NCBI GenBank assembly: GCA_049607205.1
Contig: JBMYWH010000009.1
Location: 18,531 to 82,530, forward strand
Length of the DNA stretch: 64,000 nt
Direction: 5' to 3'
Source of the DNA: JBELHR01 sp049607205
Lineage (GTDB): Bacteria > Bacteroidota > Bacteroidia > Flavobacteriales > Flavobacteriaceae
Shown here: positions 25,336 through 34,264 of the stretch, in pieces
How positions within the stretch are numbered: the first letter of the stretch is position 1
Layout: each line of letters starts with the position of its first letter
Notes under the pieces: model-generated
Told to the model about the DNA's origin: nothing
The model's input: only the letters and a program-made list of their open reading frames with translations
Database searches by the model: none
Translations under genes and position numbers: made by a program

Positions 25336-25680
25336 TTAGGATTTACTTTTGTTGGAATAGCTCGCTTTTTCAAAATCTTGAACATTCATCGAGAGGATTG
25401 GAACCTCTGGGAATTCTGTTTCTAAGCAGTTAATAATTTTACTGGATAGAGTCTTTTTCTGTTCCGCGGTTCTTCCCTGCATAATATGCCCAAAAATATG
25501 AATGAAATCTTCCTGGCTATTGCCATTATTAAAGTATTCATAAGTTTTTAGACGAACTTTTATTTCATTAGGGATAAACAAATCAGTCTTTAAGGCTGTC
25601 TGATAAATTAAATCAAGGAGTTCTTGAGGAGATTTTTTATTTATAATATTAGGGGAGCATTCTAGGGTAAAGTGAGGCAT
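25336..25680 (-). CDS. 5-carboxymethyl-2-hydroxymuconate isomerase-like tautomerase
   Basis: This 114-residue protein starts MPHFTLECSPNI; Pro2 becomes the N-terminal catalytic base of the tautomerase superfamily after removal of Met, and the sequence pattern fits the CHMI (HpaF) family. LKTYEYFNNGN and IFGHIMQGRTAEQKKTLSSKI follow, with the conserved arginine and the helical end. CHMI acts in homoprotocatechuate breakdown, but no other gene of that pathway lies near, so a different substrate is likely. The start lies inside the last 32 bases of the serine hydrolase gene, which suggests translational coupling before that gene broke. Confidence 0.82.
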   Translation of the reverse strand: MPHFTLECSPNIINKKSPQELLDLIYQTALKTDLFIPNEIKVRLKTYEYFNNGNSQEDFIHIFGHIMQGRTAEQKKTLSSKIINCLETEFPEVPILSMNVQDFEKASYSNKSKS

Positions 25681-26848
25681 AGGATTGATGGGTTAAATTA
25701 CCCAGTTGTTTAGTGAGTTGATACGTGTTTTGTTTACTCCCAAAGCTATTAGATAAAGTGATAAACACACTATTTTGATCAAGGTAAATTGTAAAAAAAC
25801 TACTTGCACCAGGTTGAGACCCTCCATGTTGAATGATTCGACCAAGTTCCGGATCAATCAATACAGACCATCCTAAACCATAGGGGTCGTCTCCTACTTG
25901 TTGTGCTAGATTGTTTGAGGTCGTGAACATCAATTCTAAAGTTTCCCTTTTAATGAGTTTATTTTCTAAAATAGCCTTTCCAAACTTCAAGAGGTCTTCC
26001 GCATTGGATTGGATACCTCCAGCGGCGTGAATAATACTTAAATCATTATGAGGGCTTTTAATGAATTGGTCTTTTATCTTGAGGTATAATTTGGTCTTGT
26101 TTTTATATTCTTTTGAATAGTGTTCTAAGGATGTATTTGACATGCCAGCTAAGTTCCAAATATTGAACTGCATATAATCTTCGTAGGTCATTTGAGTAGC
26201 ATTTTCAATTATGGCTCCTAATATACTTTATCCATAGGAGCTATAGAGGTATCGGCTTCCCGGCTCAAAGACTAGGTCTTTAGTTCCTATATATGAAATT
26301 GTCTCCGACATAGAGGAGTAGTTCGTAAATGATAGTGCTTCGTATTTAGAACTATAATGCGGAATTCCTGACGTATGACTGAGTAGTTGTCTTATAGTAA
26401 CTTCCCCGAGCTCTTTAGATTTAAACTCGTGGATATACTGCTTTATGGGAAGATCTAGCTCGATTAAATTTCGTTCATAAAGTTGCATGATAGCCACCGC
26501 GGTCATTGGTTTGGTGACCGATGCAATCCTTCCGATGGAGTTGGGTTTAATCATGATGTTTTTACCTTTATCCATATAGCCTGCGGCACTAAGAAACATC
26601 CCACAATTCTGTTTGTATATTCCTGTAGTGACTCCTAAAAAGTCAGAATGTTCTACCCTTTGGCTCAGTAATTCATTAATCTCTTTCTCTAGAGAGCAGT
26701 TTTGATCAAGAGAAGTCAACTGACCTTTAGTGACAGCCTTGCCATAAGAAACTTCATGAAATGGGTTTAATGAAATGGGTTCGACAACGTAAATTATAAG
26801 AATGAATGATGCAGTAATCGTAAGTAAGAGGGTTTTTAACTTCTTCAT
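25649..26848 (-). pseudogene. Serine hydrolase (beta-lactamase/PBP4* family), interrupted by an in-frame stop
   Basis: The frame runs 26848 to 25649 with one interruption, TAA at 26230-26228. The first half (206 codons) has a signal-anchor, then SVTK with Ser110 as nucleophile and a Y-S-S second motif in YLYSSYG. The stop follows at once; the same frame continues as SILGAIIENATQMTYEDYM and leads to HGGSQPGASS, the third catalytic motif, and a complete C-terminus. In relatives a Tyr normally follows YSSYG, so TAT or TAC to TAA is a single-base change. No frameshift is needed to restore 399 residues. Neither half holds all three catalytic motifs. A sequence error remains possible. Confidence 0.85.
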
Positions 26849-26971
26849 TATGCGTGGTTTATACTGTAATGACGAAGTGCTAAATTCTTTGTAACCTCTA
26901 TAGAAGCGAATTATGTTTTTTTTAACAGACCACAGATTTCGCGACCTTAGCTTCTTAAGAAGCTTGGTCTA

Positions 26972-27535
26972 TTAGTTTCGCTCTCTCCAAACAATCGCCT
27001 TGATACTGCAAGACTGTAATTCCTTGTCAGAGAGAATGAGCTTTTCCGGGTTAAGCATCCAGTCTTTTGATGCCATTTCTCCGCGATGTAATTCATAATA
27101 AATATTAGAATCTTCAGCATAGAGATAGGTGTGCTGATGATAATCGGTTACATTTTTAAACGCAACCTTCCTTAGACTTATAATTTTGGAATAAGAATCT
27201 CCAACCGATAAACCGTATTGATCTGTTGAGGCGCTAGTAAGTAAACGAATTTCATCCAAGGTGTCAGAATCTTGATCTTTGAATTTTAGATAGACTTGTG
27301 GCTTAAGGCCCTTGTCTATTGAAATATACCGATAATTGGGTCCGTCCTGCTGACCAATTTTATCTGATACTTCGTAGGCAGGAAAAGTTTTTTTCACGAG
27401 TGGAACTACTGTCTTTTGTTCAAATGGAATCTCAATCTTATTGATGGAATGCTCACTTAATAGGATATCATGATCCTTTTGACTTTGGCAAGAAAGGCTT
27501 ATAAGAACTATTAAAATATAGAAATTCGTTTTCAT
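26972..27535 (-). CDS. Lipoprotein, possibly DUF1131-like
   Basis: This 187-residue protein has a lipoprotein signal peptide with lipobox ISLSC and Cys16. The mature part contains LVKKTFPAYEVSDKIGQQDGP and GLSVGDSYSKIISLRK, which recall DUF1131 lipoproteins, where a FPGY-like element and a G-x-S-x-G-D-x-Y-S-like element occur. The match is by eye only and could be wrong. The last third ends with CSIKAIVWRERN. It stands 50 bases downstream of the minus-strand DNA that encodes a 40-residue membrane peptide and 123 bases before the serine hydrolase pseudogene. Function is unknown. Confidence 0.65.
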   Translation of the reverse strand: MKTNFYILIVLISLSCQSQKDHDILLSEHSINKIEIPFEQKTVVPLVKKTFPAYEVSDKIGQQDGPNYRYISIDKGLKPQVYLKFKDQDSDTLDEIRLLTSASTDQYGLSVGDSYSKIISLRKVAFKNVTDYHQHTYLYAEDSNIYYELHRGEMASKDWMLNPEKLILSDKELQSCSIKAIVWRERN

Positions 27536-27622
27536 ACTTTATCAAAGTTAATAAAAAGCCTCATTGTTTAATGATTGAGATACCTTATTTTAACGCACTT
27601 GTCGAATTCCTTTTTTTAGTTT

Positions 27623-27745
27623 TCAATTGGATCTGTCCATCTTTTGTTGCTTTAGGTATAAAGCAACAAACCCCACCATCAATATTGTGATGATAAGGGT
27701 TTGGAATTTGCTTTTTCGTTCTAGTTGTTGAATTCTTTTTTCCAT
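27623..27745 (-). CDS. Small single-span membrane protein (40 residues)
   Basis: This frame reads MEKRIQQLERKSKFQ, then a hydrophobic helix TLIITILMVGFVALYL (about residues 17-32), then KQQKMDRSN. A charged, coiled-coil-like start, one membrane helix and a basic end form a typical small membrane protein. It lies 64 bases after the stop of the ABC permease/peptidase gene on the same strand, so it may be the last cistron of that operon. The longer frame over the same DNA (27585-27809, 74 codons) is rich in Lys/Asn/Thr without structure and is judged a shadow. Function is unknown. Confidence 0.55.
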   Translation of the reverse strand: MEKRIQQLERKSKFQTLIITILMVGFVALYLKQQKMDRSN

Positions 27746-27809
27746 TTTTAGCTCTTTTGTCAAGTTTAAAGAAAACTAAATACTTCTTAAGTCGAAAATA
27801 ATTAAACAT

Positions 27810-30800
27810 TTATAAGGTTTTTATATTGTCCGTAAGATTTTCATCAGTTCTTGTTCCATAAGGGTCAATTGCAATGAATTTTGGTTTTTTTGAGACAATC
27901 ATTTTCACTTGGTTGAGGTCCTGATGAATAATATCAGATTCGTAATACAGTATTTCTGTATTCTTGAACACCTGGGAAGGGTGTTGCTCAAAAACTCCTA
28001 TTTTGATGGGTTCTTTAAATCCAATTTCTTGTTTTTCACCAGACTCTAGAGTCTCATAGCGATGTGCCTTGATAGTAGCGGTAACTTCATAAGTTCCATC
28101 ATCAAGTGTGCGGACGCTACTTTTGGTGATTTCTAAGTCATAGGTAATCACTTTTTTAAACCAATCGTCGATAAGAGGATGATAGAACGCTGGACTTACT
28201 CGATAGATTTCATTCAAGAGTTCAAGGCTATGTGCTTTCAATTCGATGCTCTTTCGATGACGATCACTCAAGGTTTTTAAAACTTGATTAACTTGAGCTT
28301 CTCCAATTAAATCCCTAAGAGCCAATAAAACATTAAGAGCTTTGCCGTAAGAAATATAATTTTGACCTGCTACTTGATAAAGAGCTGGTTCAATGGTTTT
28401 TTCATACGTTCTTCCGAAGAAATATCGACTTCTCGCATCTTCAACAAGTGTAAAGACAGCGCTTGGGCCATAGGTTTTTTCGAGAACAACGGCTTCGGTA
28501 TACTTTGCGAATCCCTCTACAAATAGGGAGCTTCCTGCTACCGGTTTTGCGCTTAAAGTATGACCCCACCATTGATGTGCTACTTCATGAATGGTTCTTT
28601 TACCAACTAAGTCGAATGTTTCAGAATCTCTTTGATCCGATAGATAGAGTTTGTCTTCGGTCATCGAGATCATACCTGGATGAGCAAAGCCTCCAAAAGG
28701 CCAATGAGAAGGAACTTCGGCAATTCTTAAATGATCAAAATTGTAGCGGCCAAAATTTTCTTCGCAGTAGCGCAGTGTCTTTTGGATGTTTTGTTCGATT
28801 TGAGAACTATTGAAGTCGTGACTCGGATCGTAATAGTGCTCCACTGAAATACCGTTGATTTCTATTGAGTTCTTTTTATATCTGGCTGAAAAGTAACCAA
28901 TTGAAGGCATTATCTTTTCCTTGGTTTTATAGTGATAATAGCGACGGTTGTTTTTAGTCCACTGGTCTATTAAACTACCTGAGCTAAGTGCGATTTGATC
29001 ATATGAGGTTGAAATTATGGTTTCAAAATGAACTTTGGTCTGACGAATTTCCTCATGCATAATATGAGATTCAGAGGTTTCTTCTTCCATCCGTGGAGGG
29101 AGATTTCTAGTCTTTCGTTCACTAGGGTTTTTAATTTCCATACTGTTAGAATACCCTAATATAGGGTCAAAACTTGCCATTCTATTGATATAAGTTCCAT
29201 TATCTGTTATGGAAATATCTTCTTGATACCCTTGAGTATGATGACTTAGGTTAAATCGTAGTAAAACAGAATCACCCTGTTGTAACGCAGGTTCAAATGA
29301 AAATAGATAGACTCCATGCTCCGGGTCTTTAAACTCAAGGTGCCCTCCTTCTATAGAAATTGAATCTAAGGGTTTTCGTTCACTTATAAAGATTTGTGCC
29401 ATAGGCAGTGTATCCTTGTTTTTCAACTGATACGCTCCCTGCACATGGTAGCTTTGCTGGCTAGGATAGAGATCTATTTGAGTACTTATTGTACTGATAA
29501 TAGGTCGTTCTAGGTCTTCGTATGCTTTATATTTTTGCTCGTATTGTTCTTTTTGGTCGTTTTGTTGTGCAATGGTCTGGTATGGGTTGAGAATATTATT
29601 GTTATAAAAGACCAAAGCCCCTGCTCCTAGGAAGCCACTGAGAAATATAACTAATAATGATTTTTGAGTTATAGACCATTTCATTTGAGCATGCTGAATT
29701 TTAAAGGAAAGCAAGACTAATAGGCTTCCAAGGCATATCCAGTAAAGGCTTAAATGATCATAGAGATTGGAAACACTATGAAATCCATCCATATTGCTAT
29801 ATTCTATTCTCGGAAGAAACCCTATACTCGTCAAAGGATGTTCCAAACCGATAAGATCGGATTTCAAGCTTAGAACGATAAATATCCCCATTAGGATCAT
29901 TCCTTGATATTTGGTTTTGGCCCAACTGTGAATGAAAAATGAAATCATAGCAAAAACTAACAACTGTATTCCATAGTGATAAAAAAGTAAGAAATATAGT
30001 TTGGGCTGTATATCTGCAAAGCCAAGAAATAGTTGAAACCCTAAACTGATAAGAATTGCGATTGAAATCATTACTACTGGTAAGTAGCTAATTGCGGTTA
30101 GTTTTGAAAAGAAAAGTGTGTTTTTTCTAGTGGGACTTGAATCTGAAATTTGCTCGAAACCTAAGCTTCGTTCTCTCCATATTATTTCTGCACTATAGTA
30201 CAAGATTAAGATTAAACTAAAAATTGTAAGCGGATCTACGAAGAGCGCAATAAGTTGATTCGTCATGGGGTAGCGAGGAACTCCATACTCTCCCCCGCTA
30301 ACAGCCGTGGAATAAATTTCGATGAACACTATACCAATCCATAAGGTCATTACAACTTTGAAAGGGAGTGTTTTACTTATTTGCTGAAGTTCTAGTTTGA
30401 CTAAGGATATATAGGCCTGAACTTGTGCTGTAAGACCAAAAGAAGGACGAATGATTTGATACGCTACGAGATTTGTTTTTATGAGTTTTTTGGTGGTTTT
30501 CTTCACTGCTTTTGAAGAGATCTTTCGAAATGAAAACATCACATAAGTACTGATAAGAATGATCAGCGCTAGGAGCAACCAGAGAAGTCTATTGAGAAGA
30601 AATAGACCGCTAAGAGACAAGAGTTGTGTGTTTTTTTCGAAGGCCGTCCAGAATTGTGTTTGTTCATAAAAGGTAGCCATTCCAAAGGGGTCTGCAATCC
30701 CTGCTAGGATTAAGCTTTCCGGAGTAGAAGGGCTTGATTGAGCTAGTAATGGTGAGTTTAAAAAAATGGAACTCACAAAGTATAAAGCATAAATTAGCAC

Positions 30801-31331
30801 AGCACTCATGTAGGTTGCCGTGGCGTTTTTAGTCAACATACTTACTGAGAAAATAATTGAGGAACAGATGAGTATATTTGGGACTACTATATACAACCAA
30901 GGTTGTAGATATGTTATCAGACTAAATTTACCTACTCGCTCGGGATCAAGATCAAAAAAATAGTTTCCTGCTATATAACCCACTAGGAATGGACTAAACG
31001 CAATAAGACTGAAAAGGAATACTCCTAAAAACCGACTCCAGAAATAGTTCGCTTTACTTAAAGAGCTGCTGTAAATAAGGGATTCCATATTATGTTGTCG
31101 ATCCCTAAGGACCCCACTTACCGCAAAGATCATAATGATAAAGACACTCCCAATCGTGGCTGTTGTGGTGTGAAAATAGATCTGATATGGTGCATTGAAA
31201 TCCACTCCTTGAGGAGCAAAGCCTTGACGTCCTATGAAGACACCTAAGAGAAGAAAGAGCAGCGCAAATAATGGAAATGCTCTTTGCTTCAATTGATAAA
31301 AAAGTTCGAATTTTAATAAGTTTAGGAACAT
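27810..31331 (-). CDS. ABC transporter permease fused to an M1-type metallopeptidase
   Basis: This 1173-residue protein joins two ABC-2-type permease blocks (hydrophobic segments at about 15-265 and 320-575) to a periplasmic M1-type zinc peptidase domain (about 640-1100). HEVAH at residues 915-919, followed by QWWGH and Glu939 in FVEGFAKYTE, forms the gluzincin zinc site; a gatekeeper-like FGGFAHPGM precedes it (G-x-x-x-x-P-G-M in place of GxMEN). This fusion is common in Bacteroidota. With the ATPase gene 2 bases upstream it forms one export or quality-control system. The peptidase likely acts on peptides in the periplasm. Substrate is unknown. The operon is divergent from a LytS/LytTR pair. 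Confidence 0.9.
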   Translation of the reverse strand: MFLNLLKFELFYQLKQRAFPLFALLFLLLGVFIGRQGFAPQGVDFNAPYQIYFHTTTATIGSVFIIMIFAVSGVLRDRQHNMESLIYSSSLSKANYFWSRFLGVFLFSLIAFSPFLVGYIAGNYFFDLDPERVGKFSLITYLQPWLYIVVPNILICSSIIFSVSMLTKNATATYMSAVLIYALYFVSSIFLNSPLLAQSSPSTPESLILAGIADPFGMATFYEQTQFWTAFEKNTQLLSLSGLFLLNRLLWLLLALIILISTYVMFSFRKISSKAVKKTTKKLIKTNLVAYQIIRPSFGLTAQVQAYISLVKLELQQISKTLPFKVVMTLWIGIVFIEIYSTAVSGGEYGVPRYPMTNQLIALFVDPLTIFSLILILYYSAEIIWRERSLGFEQISDSSPTRKNTLFFSKLTAISYLPVVMISIAILISLGFQLFLGFADIQPKLYFLLFYHYGIQLLVFAMISFFIHSWAKTKYQGMILMGIFIVLSLKSDLIGLEHPLTSIGFLPRIEYSNMDGFHSVSNLYDHLSLYWICLGSLLVLLSFKIQHAQMKWSITQKSLLVIFLSGFLGAGALVFYNNNILNPYQTIAQQNDQKEQYEQKYKAYEDLERPIISTISTQIDLYPSQQSYHVQGAYQLKNKDTLPMAQIFISERKPLDSISIEGGHLEFKDPEHGVYLFSFEPALQQGDSVLLRFNLSHHTQGYQEDISITDNGTYINRMASFDPILGYSNSMEIKNPSERKTRNLPPRMEEETSESHIMHEEIRQTKVHFETIISTSYDQIALSSGSLIDQWTKNNRRYYHYKTKEKIMPSIGYFSARYKKNSIEINGISVEHYYDPSHDFNSSQIEQNIQKTLRYCEENFGRYNFDHLRIAEVPSHWPFGGFAHPGMISMTEDKLYLSDQRDSETFDLVGKRTIHEVAHQWWGHTLSAKPVAGSSLFVEGFAKYTEAVVLEKTYGPSAVFTLVEDARSRYFFGRTYEKTIEPALYQVAGQNYISYGKALNVLLALRDLIGEAQVNQVLKTLSDRHRKSIELKAHSLELLNEIYRVSPAFYHPLIDDWFKKVITYDLEITKSSVRTLDDGTYEVTATIKAHRYETLESGEKQEIGFKEPIKIGVFEQHPSQVFKNTEILYYESDIIHQDLNQVKMIVSKKPKFIAIDPYGTRTDENLTDNIKTL

Positions 31332-31333
31332 AT

Positions 31334-32218
31334 TTAGGCTTTTTTAGAATGTTGAAAAAGAGTAGTGAAATAGTAGTCTTCTAGACTCGGATTGATAGGA
31401 GAAAAATGGACTCCGGGCTGTTCATTGCTTAATACACGAATTTGAGTCCTTCCAGAGACAAGTTGTGTTGAGATCAGATCGTACTGCTGTCTGGCCTGTT
31501 CTAGTTCATCTTTTTGAATAAATTTGGTCCATAACTTACCATTTAAAGTTTCGAGTAACTCTTGTGGGTTACCCTCTGAGATAATATTCCCATGGGAAAG
31601 AATAGCCATTCTTGGACATAGGTTTTTTACATCTTCCACGATGTGGGTGGAGAGTATAACAATTACGTTTTGGCCGATTTCACTAAGAAGATTTAAAAAC
31701 CGATTACTTTCCTCAGGGTCTAAACCTGCGGTTGGCTCATCGACTATAATTACTTGAGGATCGGCGAGCAGGGCTTGGGCAATTCCGAACCTCTGACGCA
31801 TCCCACCCGAAAAGGTAGCTACGGATTTCTTTCTATGAGAATACAGGTTGACTTGGTGAAGAAGTGCGGCAACTTGGTCTTTGCGCTGTTTTTTTGAGGT
31901 GATTCCTTTTAATATAGCCAAGTGATTTAATAATTTTTCCGCAGAGATTTTAGAATAAACTCCGAATTCTTGTGGTAAATAACCGAGGTTTTCTCTCATT
32001 TGATCTGGATATTTTATTAAATCAATATCATTGAAAACGATACTCCCTTCAGAGGGGGTTTGCAAAGTGGCTATAGTCCGCATTAAAGAAGATTTACCCG
32101 CGCCGTTAGCTCCTAGTAGCCCAAACATCCCGTTGGGAATTTCTAAATTGATATTATTTAAGGCCTTGACGCCATTTGGATAGGTTTTGTTTAAATTTTT
32201 GATTGATAAGGTATTCAT
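31334..32218 (-). CDS. ABC transporter ATP-binding protein
   Basis: This protein energises the permease/peptidase fusion encoded 2 bases downstream. It has Walker A GANGAGKSS (about residues 33-41), a Q-loop, the signature FSGGMRQRFG, Walker B VIIVDEPTAGLDPEE and the switch His in LSTHIVED. It belongs to the ABC-2 (CcmA/NatA-like) class with a C-terminal extension of about 75 residues. The start is placed at ATG 32218 (MNTLSIKNLNK), not at ATG 32242, because a -7 element overlaps the latter. Total length is 294 residues from the chosen start. Probably controlled by the divergent LytTR regulator. Confidence 0.92.
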   Translation of the reverse strand: MNTLSIKNLNKTYPNGVKALNNINLEIPNGMFGLLGANGAGKSSLMRTIATLQTPSEGSIVFNDIDLIKYPDQMRENLGYLPQEFGVYSKISAEKLLNHLAILKGITSKKQRKDQVAALLHQVNLYSHRKKSVATFSGGMRQRFGIAQALLADPQVIIVDEPTAGLDPEESNRFLNLLSEIGQNVIVILSTHIVEDVKNLCPRMAILSHGNIISEGNPQELLETLNGKLWTKFIQKDELEQARQQYDLISTQLVSGRTQIRVLSNEQPGVHFSPINPSLEDYYFTTLFQHSKKA

Positions 32219-32239
32219 GATTTTGATTTTATGATGTCT

Positions 32240-32247
32240 CAAACATA
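32240..32247 (-). promoter_or_regulatory. -7 element of the ABC/peptidase operon
   Basis: On the minus strand these bases read TATGTTTG, a match to TAnnTTTG. A TTTC lies 20 bases upstream as a weak -33. The expected start of transcription is near 32233, which fits translation from ATG 32218 and argues against ATG 32242. Confidence 0.6.
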
Positions 32248-32337
32248 ATAGACCAGTTGAGTTGTGAGAAACTTAGAGGATGAAGACCGTGAAAATTGAC
32301 ACAGAAAATGTTTTTTTTAGGTGCAACCCTGTTGGTC

Positions 32338-32368
32338 TTAAAAATCGACCTGTTCATGTTAAAAATCG
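32338..32368. promoter_or_regulatory. Tandem direct repeats, candidate LytTR operator
   Basis: TTAAAAATCG occurs twice, at 32338-32347 and 32359-32368, a period of exactly 21 bases (two helix turns) with an 11-base spacer. LytTR-domain regulators bind direct repeats of about 9-10 bases with this period. The site is in the 203-base gap between the ABC operon and the LytS/LytTR operon, which encodes such a regulator. The repeats are seen directly; binding is inferred. Confidence 0.65.
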
Positions 32369-32421
32369 GAGTGTCTACCCGATTTGTTGTATAGCTTTGA
32401 GAACATAAGTACTTTTAAACC

Positions 32422-33555
32422 ATGATTAATTTTTTATACAAGTACAAAGCTTTTTTTATAGGGTTCTTAATAGTGATCCCATTATTCTATGTCTTAGGTG
32501 CCACAGGCATTATAATTCTACCGGAAGAAAAGGATCCTTTTGAGTTCAGTTTCTACACCTTGTTTTGGGGAACTATGATTGCCTTGCCCATACATTTTTG
32601 GGCTTATTTGAAAGAGAAGAAAAAGACCGTGTACATGGTACTCTCCCTTGTTATCTTACTCATTGTTACTATGGTTATCGACAGGAAAATGAATTTCCCA
32701 GACAACCCTATTACTTTTTTGATGCTCATGACATTTTGGTTCGGGTGGGCCTATGTATTGATCCCTCGTTTTATTTCAAAATATTGGAGACTTATATTGC
32801 TTTTTTATGTTCCACTATTCCTGTACTTCCTCTATTTGAGAATGTTTTCCGGAAATCTGGACGATTATTTAAGGATTAAAGAAGGTTTTCCCTTCTATAT
32901 ATTTTTCATTCCGATTCCAATCTTATTAGCCTTGTGGGTATTTGAACAATGGAAATGGCTGCAAAACTTAAAAGCTGAAAAAGCTAAAGCAGAATTGTCG
33001 CTGTTGAAAACCCAGATTAACCCGCATTTTTTCTTCAACACCTTGAATAATCTATATGCTTTAAGTCTAAAAAACTCAGACCAGGCTCCCCAGGTAATTC
33101 TGATGCTTTCCGACATGATGCGCTATACTATTTATGAAGGTGAGAAGGAATTTGTCCGTTTAGGCGATGAAAGTGTTTATCTAAAAAATTATATAGAATT
33201 ACATAAGATTCGTTACAAAAAAGAGGTAGAGATTGAGATTGAAGAGCAAATCAATACCGATACACTTGTAGCGCCTTTAATGTATATCATTCTTCTCGAA
33301 AACGCATTTAAACATGGCGTCGAATCTTTAGCGGAAAACGCATATATTCATGTTAAATTGGTAGAAACCCAAGAATTTATTTCTTTTGAAATAGAGAATA
33401 ATTACGAGCCTAGATCTACAGCTGATAGCCATGGAATTGGTTTGGATAACTTAAAAAAGAGATTGAATCTTTTATATCATAATCGATACAATTTAAAAGT
33501 TGATAAACAGGATCAAACCTATCGTACGTCACTTAAAATAAAAAAGAATGTTTAA
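32422..33555 (+). CDS. Sensor histidine kinase, LytS/YehU type
   Basis: This 377-residue membrane kinase has five or six hydrophobic helices within about residues 5-175, then a short helix rich in Lys/Glu/Ala (KAEKAKAELSLLKTQ), and the His_kinase domain with INPHFFFNTLNNLYAL; His202 is the phosphorylation site. The ATPase domain has LLENAFKHGVE (N-box) and HGIGLDNLKKRL (G-box). No periplasmic sensor loop of size is seen, so the signal is probably read in the membrane. It overlaps the response regulator gene by 8 bases and is divergent from the ABC/peptidase operon, its likely target. Confidence 0.92.
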   Translation: MINFLYKYKAFFIGFLIVIPLFYVLGATGIIILPEEKDPFEFSFYTLFWGTMIALPIHFWAYLKEKKKTVYMVLSLVILLIVTMVIDRKMNFPDNPITFLMLMTFWFGWAYVLIPRFISKYWRLILLFYVPLFLYFLYLRMFSGNLDDYLRIKEGFPFYIFFIPIPILLALWVFEQWKWLQNLKAEKAKAELSLLKTQINPHFFFNTLNNLYALSLKNSDQAPQVILMLSDMMRYTIYEGEKEFVRLGDESVYLKNYIELHKIRYKKEVEIEIEEQINTDTLVAPLMYIILLENAFKHGVESLAENAYIHVKLVETQEFISFEIENNYEPRSTADSHGIGLDNLKKRLNLLYHNRYNLKVDKQDQTYRTSLKIKKNV

Positions 33556-34243
33556 ATATATAATCGTAGATGACGAGCCTTTAGCTCATGAGATTATCGA
33601 AGAATTATGCAGTATGATTCCTCATGTTAAGTTGATGAAGAATTGTTATAATGCTATGGAAGCCATGGCGTATTTGAATGAGAATCAAGTGGACTTTATG
33701 TTTTTAGATATTAATATGCCTAAGTTAAGAGGTTTAGACTTCCTGAGAACCTTATCAAACCCGCCCAAAACCATTGTAACTACCGCCTATCAGGAATTTG
33801 CTTTAGAAGGATTTGAGCTTGAAGTGGTGGATTATCTTTTGAAGCCCTTTAGTTTTGACCGTTTGGTAAAAGCTATCAATAAAGTGACCAAAACTAAAAA
33901 GTCAGATTTCGTCCTACAACCAAAGGAAGCGGTATCGTCTAGTTTTTTTATAAAAGGAGATAAGAAGCATCATCAAATAGAACTTGATCGAGTTCTATTT
34001 ATTGAGGCTTTTGGGAATTATACCAAATTGTTTTTAGCAGATGAGACTATTATCAGTCATGACAAAATCTCTCATTACGATGAGTTTTTGGATTCTGAGA
34101 AATTTATGCGAGTCCATAAATCTTTTATAGTTTCAATAAAGAAGATTAAATTTATTGAAGGGAATAGAATTATTATTCAAGATCATAAAGTTCCCATCGG
34201 ACAAACCTATAAATCTAAGGTGAATTCCTTACTACGTGAATAA
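33548..34243 (+). CDS. LytTR-family response regulator
   Basis: This 231-residue regulator has an N-terminal receiver domain with acidic Asp8/Asp9, the phospho-acceptor Asp54 in MFLDINMP and the conserved Lys in LLKPFSFDR (about 103). The C-terminal LytTR DNA-binding domain (about 130-231) starts with SSFFIKGDKKHHQIELDRVLFIEA split by a turn, and has FMRVHKSFIVSIKKI and GQTYKSKVN. It is translated from a start overlapping the kinase gene by 8 bases. Direct repeats with a 21-base period upstream of the kinase gene are its probable site, serving its own operon and the ABC/peptidase operon. Confidence 0.93.
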   Translation: MFKYIIVDDEPLAHEIIEELCSMIPHVKLMKNCYNAMEAMAYLNENQVDFMFLDINMPKLRGLDFLRTLSNPPKTIVTTAYQEFALEGFELEVVDYLLKPFSFDRLVKAINKVTKTKKSDFVLQPKEAVSSSFFIKGDKKHHQIELDRVLFIEAFGNYTKLFLADETIISHDKISHYDEFLDSEKFMRVHKSFIVSIKKIKFIEGNRIIIQDHKVPIGQTYKSKVNSLLRE

Positions 34244-34264
34244 AACACTGAGATTTCTTCGTTC

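Noticed and set aside
26228..26230. Stop-codon recoding as an explanation for in-frame stops.
   Set aside because: Lesions involve TAA, TAG and TGA, some with frameshifts, and no selenocysteine or pyrrolysine signals are seen.
27585..27809. A 74-codon minus-strand frame after the ABC permease gene.
   Set aside because: Its composition is rich in Lys, Asn and Thr with no helix or domain pattern, and a well-formed 40-residue membrane protein lies in another frame of the same DNA.
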